A stretch of 49,388 bases of DNA from Oscillospiraceae bacterium (GTDB lineage: Bacteria; Bacillota; Clostridia; Oscillospirales; CAG-272): assembly GCA_015063725.1 (NCBI GenBank), contig SVTP01000017.1:1-49388 (forward strand), written 5' to 3'. The position numbers and the translations under genes are program-made. The notes under the pieces were generated by a model. The model was not told the DNA's origin. It did not search any database and saw only the letters and a list, made by a program, of their open reading frames with translations. Below, one piece after another: positions 24,593 to 32,045 of the stretch (positions are counted from its first letter, which is position 1; every line of letters begins with the position of its first letter).

Positions 24593-26083
24593 ATGAAGAA
24601 CACGAAACCGACTTTTTCCTCGTTTACCGAGACCTTGACCGAGGCGGAAAACGCGCAACTCCAAGAGTTTTTCTCGGAGTTTGACACGCATTTTTTGCTC
24701 TCCAAAAATGACAGAAAGCAATTTAGGGCCGATTTTGAAGCGGCTATTCTTTTGCTGTACAAAAAAGGCGTTTCGATGTCCGAAATCCTCTCCCGTTTGG
24801 CGCTCTCTAACCTCGGTGGTTTTTATGCGCGCCCCTCCGTGATGTGGTTTCCTCTTGATGACGCCGCAAAAATCTATCCCATTTCGATGGATCACGGCAG
24901 TCAGCAGGTGTTCCGCATTTCGATCTACTTCAAGGAGGACGTCATTCCCGAGCTTTTGCAAATGGCGCTCACCTTTACCATCAAACGCTTTGCAAGCTTT
25001 GCAACCACGCTCAAAAAGGGATTTTTCTGGCACTATCTTGACACGGTTAAGAAGAGATTTCCGATTGAGGAGGAGCACAATCTGCCCTGCCAGCCCATCA
25101 AGGTCTCCGCAAGCGGCTCTCAATCCTTCCGTCTGATGTATTACAAAAATCGCGTCAGTGCCGAGTTCTTTCACGTTCTGACTGACGGCACGGGAGCGAT
25201 GACCTTTTTCAGATCTCTTACGGCAGAGTATCTCCGTTTGTGCGGCACAAGCGCTCCGCTTGGGGATATTTGGGATATCAATGACACCCCCACCAAGGAA
25301 GAATTTGAAAACGCCTTTGTAAAGGTTGAAAAAGCCAAAACCAGCTCGGGCTTTGTGGACAAGCCTGCCGCGCAAATGAACGGCAGATTGACGCGCAGAA
25401 AGCCTTGCCGCATTTTGCATTTGAAAATGGATGCAGAAAAATTGCGCGCGGTTGCCAAGAGCTATGGTGCTACCGTAACGGCGTACCTTTTGATGCAAAT
25501 GTTTTACGCTTGCTCGGCTTCTACCGACGAGCTCACAGGGGACATCAACATTCAACTCCCCATCAACATGCGCAAGTTCTATCCTTCCAAAACCGTTCGC
25601 AACTTCTCCATGTATTGCGGTATTCGCATTCCCATTGAAAAGATCGGCGATAAGGAAGCGCTGCTTGCCGAGATCAACGCACAGCTCCTTCAAAAAGCCG
25701 AAAAGGAAAAAATGCGCGAGATGATCACTGCTGCAGTCAATATCGTCAGCTCCATCCGTGTCATTCCGCTTGCCATCAAGCAGCCCATTGCAAAAATGAT
25801 CTACGGTATGTTGGGCGAAAAGATCTACACCACGACCTTTTCCAATCTTGGTGTTGTGACCTTCCCCGAAGAATTTATGGAGCACATTGACTCTATGGAC
25901 TTTTGCCTGGGTGCGCAGGTGACCAACCGACTTGCTTGCACTGCTATTACCTGTGCGGGTATTGCAACGTTTTCTATTTCCAAAATGACGCTGGACCCCG
26001 CTTTTGAAGAAAAAATGTATCAGCTTTTGCTGGCTGACGGAATTGAAACCACGGTGGAAGGGAGTGATTACTATGCACGTTAA
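24593..26083 (+). CDS. CoA-dependent acyltransferase (condensation / alcohol-acetyltransferase superfamily)
   Basis: A 496-residue protein. The catalytic HxxxD motif of the chloramphenicol-acetyltransferase / condensation-domain superfamily is visible as FFHVLTDGTGAM, preceded by SGSQSFRLMYYKNRVSAEFF. The C-terminal half has the expected YTTTFSNLGVVTFPEE pattern, the second half-domain of the fold. The N-terminal 80 residues are a helical extension (NDRKQFRADFEAAILLLYKK). Relatives include alcohol acetyltransferases and wax-ester or polyketide-associated acyltransferases; the acceptor is unknown. It overlaps the next gene by 11 bases, so the two probably act together. Confidence 0.8.
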   Translation: MKNTKPTFSSFTETLTEAENAQLQEFFSEFDTHFLLSKNDRKQFRADFEAAILLLYKKGVSMSEILSRLALSNLGGFYARPSVMWFPLDDAAKIYPISMDHGSQQVFRISIYFKEDVIPELLQMALTFTIKRFASFATTLKKGFFWHYLDTVKKRFPIEEEHNLPCQPIKVSASGSQSFRLMYYKNRVSAEFFHVLTDGTGAMTFFRSLTAEYLRLCGTSAPLGDIWDINDTPTKEEFENAFVKVEKAKTSSGFVDKPAAQMNGRLTRRKPCRILHLKMDAEKLRAVAKSYGATVTAYLLMQMFYACSASTDELTGDINIQLPINMRKFYPSKTVRNFSMYCGIRIPIEKIGDKEALLAEINAQLLQKAEKEKMREMITAAVNIVSSIRVIPLAIKQPIAKMIYGMLGEKIYTTTFSNLGVVTFPEEFMEHIDSMDFCLGAQVTNRLACTAITCAGIATFSISKMTLDPAFEEKMYQLLLADGIETTVEGSDYYAR

Positions 26084-26648
26084 CAACACATACCCAAAAG
26101 TGACAAAGTTCCCCCAAAACCGCAAGCGAATGTTGTCGATTGTACGTTGGCCCTTTTTTGCAGTAGCTGCAGCGGCGCTCATCGTCAATCTTTGTGTCAA
26201 AGGTCCTTTTTGGAGCATCATTGTTATCCTGTCGCTTTACGTGATATGGACGTTTGTGCTCTCCCCCGATCTTGTAGAGCTGAACCGCATCAGCCAAACC
26301 ATTAAGGTTACCGTTTGGAGCAGTATTTTGCTTGTAGTCATTGACCTTTTGTTTGTGCACAGCTTTTCCCTGTTTGTTATTCCCATTGTCTGCTTTAGCG
26401 GACTTTCAAGCTGCATCGTGCTCTTTTTTACCAATCTGGAAACGCAAAAGCACAATATGTTCCCCCTGATCAATTTCATTTTCGCTTCGATCATCGGCTC
26501 CCTCATCACCCTGCATTTTTATCACGGTGAGGACAGCTGGCCGCTCATCGTTCTGCTTTCCCTCTCTATCCTCTCCCTTTTGGCATTTATCATTGTTTTG
26601 GGACCTGATTTCAAGCGAGAGATGCGACGAAGATTTCACATCAAATAA
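26073..26648 (+). CDS. Small membrane protein, DUF6320-like, partner of the acyltransferase
   Basis: A 191-residue protein with six hydrophobic segments between about residues 25 and 180 and a short basic C-terminus (FKREMRRRFHIK). The ATG at 26073 follows GGGAG by 7 bases inside the end of the acyltransferase gene. The layout and the pairing with an alcohol-acetyltransferase-like gene match DUF6320 proteins of Clostridia, although the zinc-ribbon N-terminus often seen in that family is absent. It may anchor the acyltransferase to the membrane or move its substrate (inference). Confidence 0.65.
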   Translation: MHVNNTYPKVTKFPQNRKRMLSIVRWPFFAVAAAALIVNLCVKGPFWSIIVILSLYVIWTFVLSPDLVELNRISQTIKVTVWSSILLVVIDLLFVHSFSLFVIPIVCFSGLSSCIVLFFTNLETQKHNMFPLINFIFASIIGSLITLHFYHGEDSWPLIVLLSLSILSLLAFIIVLGPDFKREMRRRFHIK

Positions 26649-26667
26649 TTCTTTTATTGGCATTCTC

Positions 26668-26696
26668 TTGACAAACCGCGACCTTTGCGATATAAT
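26668..26696 (+). promoter_or_regulatory. Promoter for rnpB
   Basis: A consensus-like promoter: TTGACA (26668-26673), 17-base spacer, TATAAT (26691-26696), placing the start at about 26703. Confidence 0.85.
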
Positions 26697-26702
26697 AAAG
26701 GC

Positions 26703-27053
26703 ACAGCTCCGCTAAACGGTCGCGCGGTATGTTGCCGAAAGGTATTACCGTGAGGAAAGTCCGGGCTTCATAGGACAGAATAGCTGATAACGTCAGCCAC
26801 GGGTAACCGTCGGGAAAGTGCAACAGAAATAAACCGCCGCTTTGCGGTAAGGATGGAAAGGCGAGGTAAGAGCTCACCCGTTCCTATGGTAACATAGGTC
26901 CGCTGTAAACCCTATTTGAAGCAACACCCTAACCAAGGCTTGTCCGGCACATCTTGAGGGGTGGCACGAAACGTTGTTTCGAAGCTCTGCGGCGACGCAG
27001 GGCGCAGATTGATGACCGTTCACGACAGAACCCGGCTTATAGGCGGGGCTGAT
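26703..27053 (+). ncRNA. rnpB: RNase P RNA, bacterial class A
   Basis: The catalytic RNA that matures tRNA 5' ends. The universally conserved cores are present: GAGGAAAGTCCGGGCT (about 26752-26767) and ACAGAACCCGGCTTATAG near the 3' end. CAGCTCCGC (26704-26712) and GCGGGGCTG (27043-27051) pair as helix P1. The length of about 350 bases and the GGTAAGAGCTCACC element are of the ancestral (A) type. Ends are set from P1, the promoter and the terminator. Confidence 0.95.
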
Positions 27054-27054
27054 T

Positions 27055-27088
27055 AAAAAGGCACTTGCCGTTGGCAAGTGCCTTTTTG
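27055..27088 (+). terminator. Terminator after rnpB
   Basis: AAAAAGGCACTTGCC and GGCAAGTGCCTTTTT around a GTT loop. Confidence 0.85.
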
Positions 27089-27089
27089 A

Positions 27090-27257
27090 AATGATGTTTG
27101 CCTTTGGCAAATGATGTTGGGCTACGCCCAATGATGACGCTATCGCGAATGATGTGTGGCTGCGCCACATTTTGCGGCAAACATCGCTTCATTGCGAGCA
27201 AAGAATTGCATAGCAATTCGCAAGCAACATCATTATGAGCGCAGCGAACACATCATT
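27090..27257. repeat. Array of mini-hairpins joined by ATGATG linkers
   Basis: The left half contains TTTGCC-TTT-GGCAAA, TTGGGC-TAC-GCCCAA, CGC-TAT-CGCG and TGTGGC-TGC-GCCACA, each separated by (A)ATGATG(T). The right half has GAATTGC-ATA-GCAATTC and ends with ACATCATT, the inverse of the left-end AATGATGT. The interval is therefore both a run of different hairpins with a common linker and an overall inverted repeat. It lies between two terminators and carries no gene. It is not a CRISPR array: units are short, the repeat is 6-8 bases and the variable parts are self-complementary. Confidence 0.6.
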
Positions 27258-27290
27258 AAAAAAGAGAGAACGTCTGTTCTCTCTTTTTTA
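27258..27290 (-). terminator. Terminator after the VanY-like gene
   Basis: AAAAAAGAGAGAAC and GTTCTCTCTTTTTT around GTCT, T-runs on both strands. Confidence 0.85.
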
Positions 27291-27296
27291 TCAACA

Positions 27297-28166
27297 TCAC
27301 TGTGCTGTCAGCTGCAAATACTGCTCAAGTGTCATATTCCCGACGTGAATGTCAGTTGCGGCTTCTCTACCCACAAAGCGGTAATGCCACGGCTCGTAGG
27401 TGTAGCCCGTGATGCCTTCCATCCCCTTGGGATAGCGCAGAATAAAGCCAAATTTATAGGCATTTTCTGCAAGCCAGGCAAAGGCTTGGGTGTTCTCAAA
27501 CGCCTCTGTCAACTCTCCCCCCATGTCCGAGGTAATAAAGTCGAGGCAGAGCCCTGTTTGGTGCTCGCTCTGCCCAGGCAGAGCGGAATAGGACTGCACC
27601 ACTTTGAGAGCGTCCTCAAAGGACAACTTGAAAATCTTTTTGTCCAGGTAGTTTGCTTTGATGTATTCCTCACCAAGCACGCGGCTTGCATCCTCCGAAA
27701 TGCCGCTTCTTTCAAATGTCAAATACTTATCATAAAGATCTTGCTGATATTCGTAGGAGCGATATGCGCTGGTTACCATAACATCTTTAATGCCTGCGGC
27801 ATTCATTTCCGCCATCATTGCATAGAGCGCTTGAGCGGCGCGTGCCTCTAGCTGCATACTGCGTGTTGTGGCACAGGTGAGCGTTACCAAGTTGGCAGGC
27901 ACGTATCCGACATCGAGCTCGCTCTGTTTGTTTACCAAAAGCAAATACGTGGGATCAAAGCCTGTGGTCAGCGTTGCAGGATCGACATCTGTAAGATAGG
28001 TGTATTGCATTGTTTTGTAGCTCCCTATGGAGTTTTTGTCAATTTGGCTTACGTCAATGGGAGCGGTGGTTCCCTCCTCTTCCTCGGGTTCGAGATTGAT
28101 GCAGCCCGACAGGAGCAGCAGGAGTGCCAAAATGACTGTTAAAAAATTGATTTTATTTCTTTTCAT
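27297..28166 (-). CDS. VanY-like D-alanyl-D-alanine carboxypeptidase lipoprotein
   Basis: A 289-residue, lipid-anchored M15-family zinc peptidase trimming the D-Ala-D-Ala end of peptidoglycan stems. The signal peptide ends in LLLLSGC, so C22 is the lipidated residue; an acidic linker follows (EPEEEEGTT). Catalytic motifs are SEHQTGLCLDF (SxHxxGxxxD) and EPWHYRFVG (the second zinc His), with the typical LLLVNKQSELDVGYVP entry motif. The start at 28166 is used because it gives the signal peptide and has AAGG upstream. It overlaps the methyltransferase gene by 14 bases in a three-gene minus-strand operon. Confidence 0.92.
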   Translation of the reverse strand: MKRNKINFLTVILALLLLLSGCINLEPEEEEGTTAPIDVSQIDKNSIGSYKTMQYTYLTDVDPATLTTGFDPTYLLLVNKQSELDVGYVPANLVTLTCATTRSMQLEARAAQALYAMMAEMNAAGIKDVMVTSAYRSYEYQQDLYDKYLTFERSGISEDASRVLGEEYIKANYLDKKIFKLSFEDALKVVQSYSALPGQSEHQTGLCLDFITSDMGGELTEAFENTQAFAWLAENAYKFGFILRYPKGMEGITGYTYEPWHYRFVGREAATDIHVGNMTLEQYLQLTAQ

Positions 28167-28746
28167 GTGACCTTCCGTAAGGGATTTTTTCAAGCGGTTT
28201 GGTTTCAATAACGATAAAATAAGGGGACGAGGGAGAATTGAGGATGTTGACCTTGGTAGCACACACCTTGTGGCGGCTGATGCCGGCAAGATAGTCGCAG
28301 ATCATCTTGCCCTCAAGGTCGCCCTCCTCGTGACCGGGATAGACGGCTACGTTGATGATGGCATCCTTATCCATCAGGTCAATTGCCGCCTCGATGGCAG
28401 GAAGCGTTGTTTCACGCAACGTGGTGATAGACTTGTCCCCACCCGGCAACCAACCAAGGTTGAACATGCCTGCCTTGATGGGCTCTTTAACATAATTTTT
28501 GACATTGTGGTGCGAATCGTGAATGAGGGTGTAGTTCTCGGGGCAGCCGACCTCGCGAAGGTGCTTTGCGGTGGATTCGACCGCCTGCGCCTGAATATCA
28601 AAGGCGTAAACATGCCCTGTCGGTCCTACGGTCTTAGAGAGAAATTCGGTGTCGTAACCGTTGCCCATGGTAAAATCGACGGCAACGTCGCCCTCCTTCA
28701 GGTGCGTGAGAATAAAATGCTTATGTAGCTTTAACAGGTCTATCAT
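28153..28746 (-). CDS. mnmM: YtqB/MnmM-like SAM-dependent methyltransferase
   Basis: A 197-residue class I methyltransferase. The SAM-binding motif is VAVDFTMGNGYDTEFLS, followed by VYAFDIQAQAV. Family-specific motifs are FNLGWLPGGDKSITTLRETT and AVYPGHEEGDLE, characteristic of the YtqB group once annotated as rRNA methylase. In Bacillus subtilis YtqB is reported to be MnmM, completing the mnm5 modification of tRNA wobble uridine; I transfer that role by motif likeness only. AAAGGAAG precedes the ATG. It sits between DUF6062 (12 bases upstream) and the VanY-like gene. Confidence 0.82.
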   Translation of the reverse strand: MIDLLKLHKHFILTHLKEGDVAVDFTMGNGYDTEFLSKTVGPTGHVYAFDIQAQAVESTAKHLREVGCPENYTLIHDSHHNVKNYVKEPIKAGMFNLGWLPGGDKSITTLRETTLPAIEAAIDLMDKDAIINVAVYPGHEEGDLEGKMICDYLAGISRHKVCATKVNILNSPSSPYFIVIETKPLEKIPYGRSHEKK

Positions 28747-28758
28747 ATCGGTCTTCCT

Positions 28759-29460
28759 TTACTTGTTGTGCAGATCGGAGCGCAAGAACTTGAAAGCGCG
28801 CTCTACGGCGTCCTTGGAGTTGTACCAAGGCTCCTCATGATAACGGTAATCAAATTTTTTGCAGAACCAGCTGACGTCCTTTTGGAGCTCTTCAAAATAA
28901 GGCTCTACCACGCCGGCACAGGCTTTTGCAAATTCGGGCTGTCTCTTTTTGCCAAGGCGTTTTTGACCGTATTCCAAAACCTTGCGGTAGTGCGGCAGAC
29001 AGAAATAAGGCTGTGCCTTGAGCTTTTTCGAAAAATCGGGATCGGTCTCCCAAAGATACACGGCAGTATCGACCATATGCTCAAAATTGTTTTTGATACG
29101 GTCACAAACGTAGCAGGTCTCCTCAAGCTCGCCAATACGCTTGATGGGCTTGTTGCCCTGCCCACCGCCAAAGCCGCCGTCGCGGATCTCGTCGCGCAGC
29201 TCTGCCAAATGGCTCTCCAGTGTGAGCGCCATACCAAGGCGGTTTTTGCGCACAAACATCATATCGTAATGCGTGCGGCAAAAGCCGGATTTGTTGGTCT
29301 TGATACGGATGTCGGGCTCCATCATGGAAGCGCCCAAAATCAGGTCGAGCTCGTTTTCCTCAAGCTTGCGGTAAAGCGCGCAAAAGGGGCATCCGCAGGA
29401 GGCATCTGCCGCCGATGCTTCAAACGCTTCGTTGACCGGTATGGTAAAATTCATATCCAT
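28759..29460 (-). CDS. DUF6062 family protein with paired cysteine motifs
   Basis: A 233-residue cytoplasmic protein. Cysteine motifs occur in two sets: CGCPFCALYR (about 22-31) with GFCRTHYD, and ETCYVCDRIKNNFEHM with YFCLPHYRK. Each set has a CxxC followed by a C-x2-H, which looks like two metal-binding units arranged as an internal duplication. This is the pattern of DUF6062 proteins of Clostridia, with unknown function. The start at 29460 follows AGAGGAA by about 8 bases. It is the first gene of the DUF6062-methyltransferase-VanY operon. Confidence 0.8.
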   Translation of the reverse strand: MDMNFTIPVNEAFEASAADASCGCPFCALYRKLEENELDLILGASMMEPDIRIKTNKSGFCRTHYDMMFVRKNRLGMALTLESHLAELRDEIRDGGFGGGQGNKPIKRIGELEETCYVCDRIKNNFEHMVDTAVYLWETDPDFSKKLKAQPYFCLPHYRKVLEYGQKRLGKKRQPEFAKACAGVVEPYFEELQKDVSWFCKKFDYRYHEEPWYNSKDAVERAFKFLRSDLHNK

Positions 29461-29516
29461 AAAGCATTCCTCTTTCGTTTCAACACACAAAAAATACGGG
29501 TTTTGTCGATTACGCA

Positions 29517-29545
29517 TTGCAAAAATCAAATTTTTGTGGTATAAT
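29517..29545 (+). promoter_or_regulatory. Promoter for the HAD phosphatase
   Basis: TTGCAA (29517-29522), 17-base spacer, TATAAT (29540-29545). It faces the minus-strand promoter at 29560-29588 head-on. Confidence 0.7.
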
Positions 29546-29559
29546 GTCCTTATAGGTTT

Positions 29560-29588
29560 ATTATACCATACACGCGCGGGAGTTGCAA
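29560..29588 (-). promoter_or_regulatory. Promoter for the DUF6062 operon
   Basis: Minus strand: TTGCAA (29583-29588), 17-base spacer, TATAAT (29560-29565). Its predicted start (about 29553) nearly coincides with that of the opposing promoter. Confidence 0.65.
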
Positions 29589-29638
29589 GGGATTTTTTGC
29601 AAAATCCAAAAGATTTTTCTTCCCCAAAAGGAGTTTTT

Positions 29639-30292
29639 ATGTCGAATTATCAATATTGTTTTTGGGATCTTGACGGAACCCTGACCGATTCTGCCCCCGG
29701 CATTACGCACTCGGTGCGCTATGCGATGGAGCAAATGGGCAAGCCCGTACCGCCAGAGCAGGACCTTACCTGCTTTATCGGTCCCCCTTTGCTTTACAGC
29801 TTTGAGAACTATTTAGGGCTCTCTCCTGCGGATTCCCAACTTGCCGTTGACCACTATCGCGTATGCTATCGCGCAGGTGCGATGCTGGAGTGCAACGTTT
29901 ATGAGGGTGTGCGCGAAACGCTCGAGGAGCTCAACCGTCGCGGCATTGTTTGCGTGCTTGCCACCTGCAAGCCGCATGAGTTTGCCAACGCCATCATTGA
30001 GCATTTCGACCTCAAAAAGTATTTTGCCTATGTTTCGGGCCCCGAGATGGACGGCACACGCAACGAAAAACACGAGGTCATCACCTACGCCCTCGAAAAC
30101 CTCGGCATCCCTACCCCTGACGTTGTTTTGATGGTGGGAGACCGCCGCGATGACGTGGTTGGTGCGGCACGCTGCCACATGGATTGCGTTGGCGTTGAAT
30201 GGGGATTTGGAACCGAACAAGAGCTGATTGACGCAGGCGCAAAAGAGGTTGTTTTCAAGCCCCTGGAGCTGCTCCGCTTTTTTGAAGGCTGA
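29639..30292 (+). CDS. HAD-family phosphatase (phosphoglycolate phosphatase-like)
   Basis: A 217-residue haloacid-dehalogenase hydrolase. Motif I is WDLDGTLTDSAPG (the first Asp is the nucleophile), motif II is LATCKPHEF, the conserved Lys lies in RNEKHEVI, and motif III is MVGDRRDDVVGA. A helical cap lies between residues about 15 and 85. Substrates in this subgroup include phosphoglycolate and other small phosphoesters; the one here cannot be told. The start at 29639 follows AGGAG by 5 bases. Confidence 0.9.
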   Translation: MSNYQYCFWDLDGTLTDSAPGITHSVRYAMEQMGKPVPPEQDLTCFIGPPLLYSFENYLGLSPADSQLAVDHYRVCYRAGAMLECNVYEGVRETLEELNRRGIVCVLATCKPHEFANAIIEHFDLKKYFAYVSGPEMDGTRNEKHEVITYALENLGIPTPDVVLMVGDRRDDVVGAARCHMDCVGVEWGFGTEQELIDAGAKEVVFKPLELLRFFEG

Positions 30293-30367
30293 GCTCTCGG
30301 TTCTTTCAAAATTCAGCTTTTTTCTTCAAAACACCATATTATTATATAAATAATTTGCAAAAAGCTA

Positions 30368-30396
30368 TTGACAAATGGCAAAAGTTGTGGTATAAT
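30368..30396 (+). promoter_or_regulatory. Promoter of the rpsF-ssb-rpsR operon
   Basis: TTGACA (30368-30373), 17-base spacer, TATAAT (30391-30396). Confidence 0.85.
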
Positions 30397-30402
30397 ATCA
30401 AC

Positions 30403-30487
30403 TCGGTACGGACTTTTTGTCCGTCTCTCTGCCATGCAAATTCAATTCTACAGCATGGTCGAATTAGTCCATAGGGAGGTAAAAAAC
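30403..30487 (+). promoter_or_regulatory. Leader of the rpsF operon, possible S6:S18 binding element
   Basis: The 85-base leader can form ACGGAC-TTTTT-GTCCGT and CCATGC ... GCATGG stems just before the ribosome binding site GGGAGG. In many bacteria this leader binds the S6:S18 complex for feedback control. I can see the stems but cannot confirm the protein-binding motif. Confidence 0.35.
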
Positions 30488-30874
30488 ATGGAAAAGATTA
30501 TCAATTCTTATGAAAGCATGCTCATCGTTAGCCTTGCAAACGGCGAAGAAGCCGCAAAAGCTACCGTTGGCAAGTTCACCGATCTGATCACTGCTAACGC
30601 AGAGCTCGTTCAGGTTGATGAATGGGGTCGTCGCCGTCTCGCATATCTGATTGACGATATGAGTGAGGGCTACTACGCCGTAGCTACTTTCAAGAGCGAA
30701 AGCGATTTCCCTCAAGAACTTCAACGTTTGATGAACATTGACGAATCCGTTATGCGCATCATGGTAATCAAGCTCGAGCATGAGCCTGTTGCCAAAGCTG
30801 TTGAAGCTCCTGTAGAAGAAGCAGCTCAAGAAGAAGCAGTAGCAGAAGAAGTTCCTGCAGCTGACGCAGAATAA
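30488..30874 (+). CDS. rpsF: 30S ribosomal protein S6
   Basis: A 128-residue small-subunit protein that dimerises with S18 on the platform. The S6 core is visible: MEKIINSYESMLIVS at the start, WGRRRLAYLIDDMSEGYYAV in the middle and NIDESVMRIMVIKLEHEP. It is followed by a Glu/Ala-rich C-terminal tail (EEAAQEEAVAEEVPAADAE), longer than in Bacillus. GGGAGG precedes the ATG. First gene of the classical S6-SSB-S18 operon. Confidence 0.97.
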   Translation: MEKIINSYESMLIVSLANGEEAAKATVGKFTDLITANAELVQVDEWGRRRLAYLIDDMSEGYYAVATFKSESDFPQELQRLMNIDESVMRIMVIKLEHEPVAKAVEAPVEEAAQEEAVAEEVPAADAE

Positions 30875-30908
30875 TCCGGCGTCAAAAATTTTTAAGGAGG
30901 CCTATCTA

Positions 30909-31370
30909 ATGTCCAGCTTGAATCTTAACAAGGTCGTTCTTTGCGGAAGATTGACCGCAGACCCTGAATTGAAGCAGACCACCAGCGGCATTGCCGTCGT
31001 CTCCTTCACTTTGGCAGTAAATCGCCGTTTTCAGGCAAAGAGTGCTGACGGTGCTCCTGCTCAACAGCAGGCAGACTTTATCAGCGTTGTTGCTTGGAGA
31101 CAAACCGCAGAGTTCATCTCTCGCTATTTCCGCAAGGGTTCTGCCCTTTGCATCACCGGTTCCATTCAAACCAGAACCTGGCAGGATGCAAACGGTCAGA
31201 AGCGTTACGCTACTGACGTAGTTGCCGACGAAGCTATGTTCGTTGACAGCAAAAACGACGGTGTTGCCGGTGGGCAATACACCGAAACCTACAATGCGCC
31301 GTCCTACTCCTCTCCCGCATCTGCGCCTAAGTTTGAGGAGCTCAAAACCGACGACGATCTGCCCTTCTAA
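30909..31370 (+). CDS. ssb: Single-stranded DNA-binding protein
   Basis: A 153-residue protein coating single-stranded DNA during replication and repair. The OB fold is recognisable from SSLNLNKVVLCGRLTADPE, VSFTLAVNRRF, DFISVVAWRQTAEFISRYF and GSIQTRTWQD. The C-terminal tail ends in the conserved acidic tip DDDLPF, the docking site for partner proteins. Its position between rpsF and rpsR is the standard operon order. A GGAGG site lies 7 bases upstream. Confidence 0.97.
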   Translation: MSSLNLNKVVLCGRLTADPELKQTTSGIAVVSFTLAVNRRFQAKSADGAPAQQQADFISVVAWRQTAEFISRYFRKGSALCITGSIQTRTWQDANGQKRYATDVVADEAMFVDSKNDGVAGGQYTETYNAPSYSSPASAPKFEELKTDDDLPF

Positions 31371-31413
31371 CCAAGAAGCGGCATCACGAATTTGAACAGG
31401 AGGATTTCATAAG

Positions 31414-31686
31414 ATGGATACTAACGTAAAAACCGAAGAAGTTGTTGTTCGTCCCGCTCGTCCCGCAAACAACAACCGCAGAAGAAAGAAAGTTTGCATT
31501 TTCTGCGCAGACAAGGTTGCTTTTATCGATTATAAGGACACTGCAAAGCTGAGAAAGTTCATTAGCGAACGCGGCAAGATTCTTCCCAGAAGAATCTCCG
31601 GTGCTTGCGCAGTTCACCAAAGAGAGCTCAACACCGCTATTAAGCGCGCTCGTAACGTTGCTCTTCTTCCTTTCGTTACTGATTAA
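31414..31686 (+). CDS. rpsR: 30S ribosomal protein S18
   Basis: A 90-residue small-subunit protein pairing with S6. Conserved stretches are [39 protein letters not shown] and [20 protein letters not shown]. The CIFC pair suggests a remnant of the zinc-binding form. Last gene of the operon, with a strong terminator 16 bases downstream. Confidence 0.98.
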   Translation: MDTNVKTEEVVVRPARPANNNRRRKKVCIFCADKVAFIDYKDTAKLRKFISERGKILPRRISGACAVHQRELNTAIKRARNVALLPFVTD

Positions 31687-31702
31687 TCGAATTGCAAACC
31701 AC

Positions 31703-31739
31703 AAAAAGACAGCGAACCACACGGTTCGCTGTCTTTTTT
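31703..31739 (+). terminator. Terminator of the rpsF operon
   Basis: AAAAAGACAGCGAACC and GGTTCGCTGTCTTTTTT around ACAC. Confidence 0.9.
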
Positions 31740-31790
31740 CGTCACGTCCTTCCCCTTTTCGACATATCCTGACATCAAGGGGGTGCGATT

Positions 31791-32045
31791 ATGCAATCTG
31801 GTTATTATGGATGTCTTGCCGTTATGGGTTCGATGACACAAGCTATGCACGCGCAAAAGGTGCTCGCCGCTGCGGCAGTGCGTGCAGAGGTCGTGAAAGC
31901 AGACTCGGCGCACACACGCCGCGGCTGTGCCTATGCACTCTCCTATCCCTGCTCACAGGAAAACAACGTGCGTACCATCCTTTCAGGGGCTGGTATTCGC
32001 GTACGCGACTACTATCGGGAGGATGCAGATGATCTATCTCGATAA
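31791..32045 (+). CDS. DUF3343 family putative sulfur/selenium carrier
   Basis: An 84-residue protein. It matches small DUF3343 proteins: an N-terminal strand YYGCLAVMGSMTQAMHAQKV, a basic middle and a cysteine at the centre (RRGCAYALSYPC). Members occur next to cysteine desulfurases and selenium-related genes and are suspected sulfur- or selenium-carrying partners. It overlaps the desulfurase gene by 17 bases, supporting joint function. No selD, yedF or molybdenum hydroxylase is within the window, so the target pathway is open. Confidence 0.75.
   Translation: MQSGYYGCLAVMGSMTQAMHAQKVLAAAAVRAEVVKADSAHTRRGCAYALSYPCSQENNVRTILSGAGIRVRDYYREDADDLSR

Noticed and set aside
27090-27257. CRISPR array
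   Set aside because: Linkers are only 6-8 bases, the intervening units are self-complementary rather than unique spacers, and no cas gene is present.
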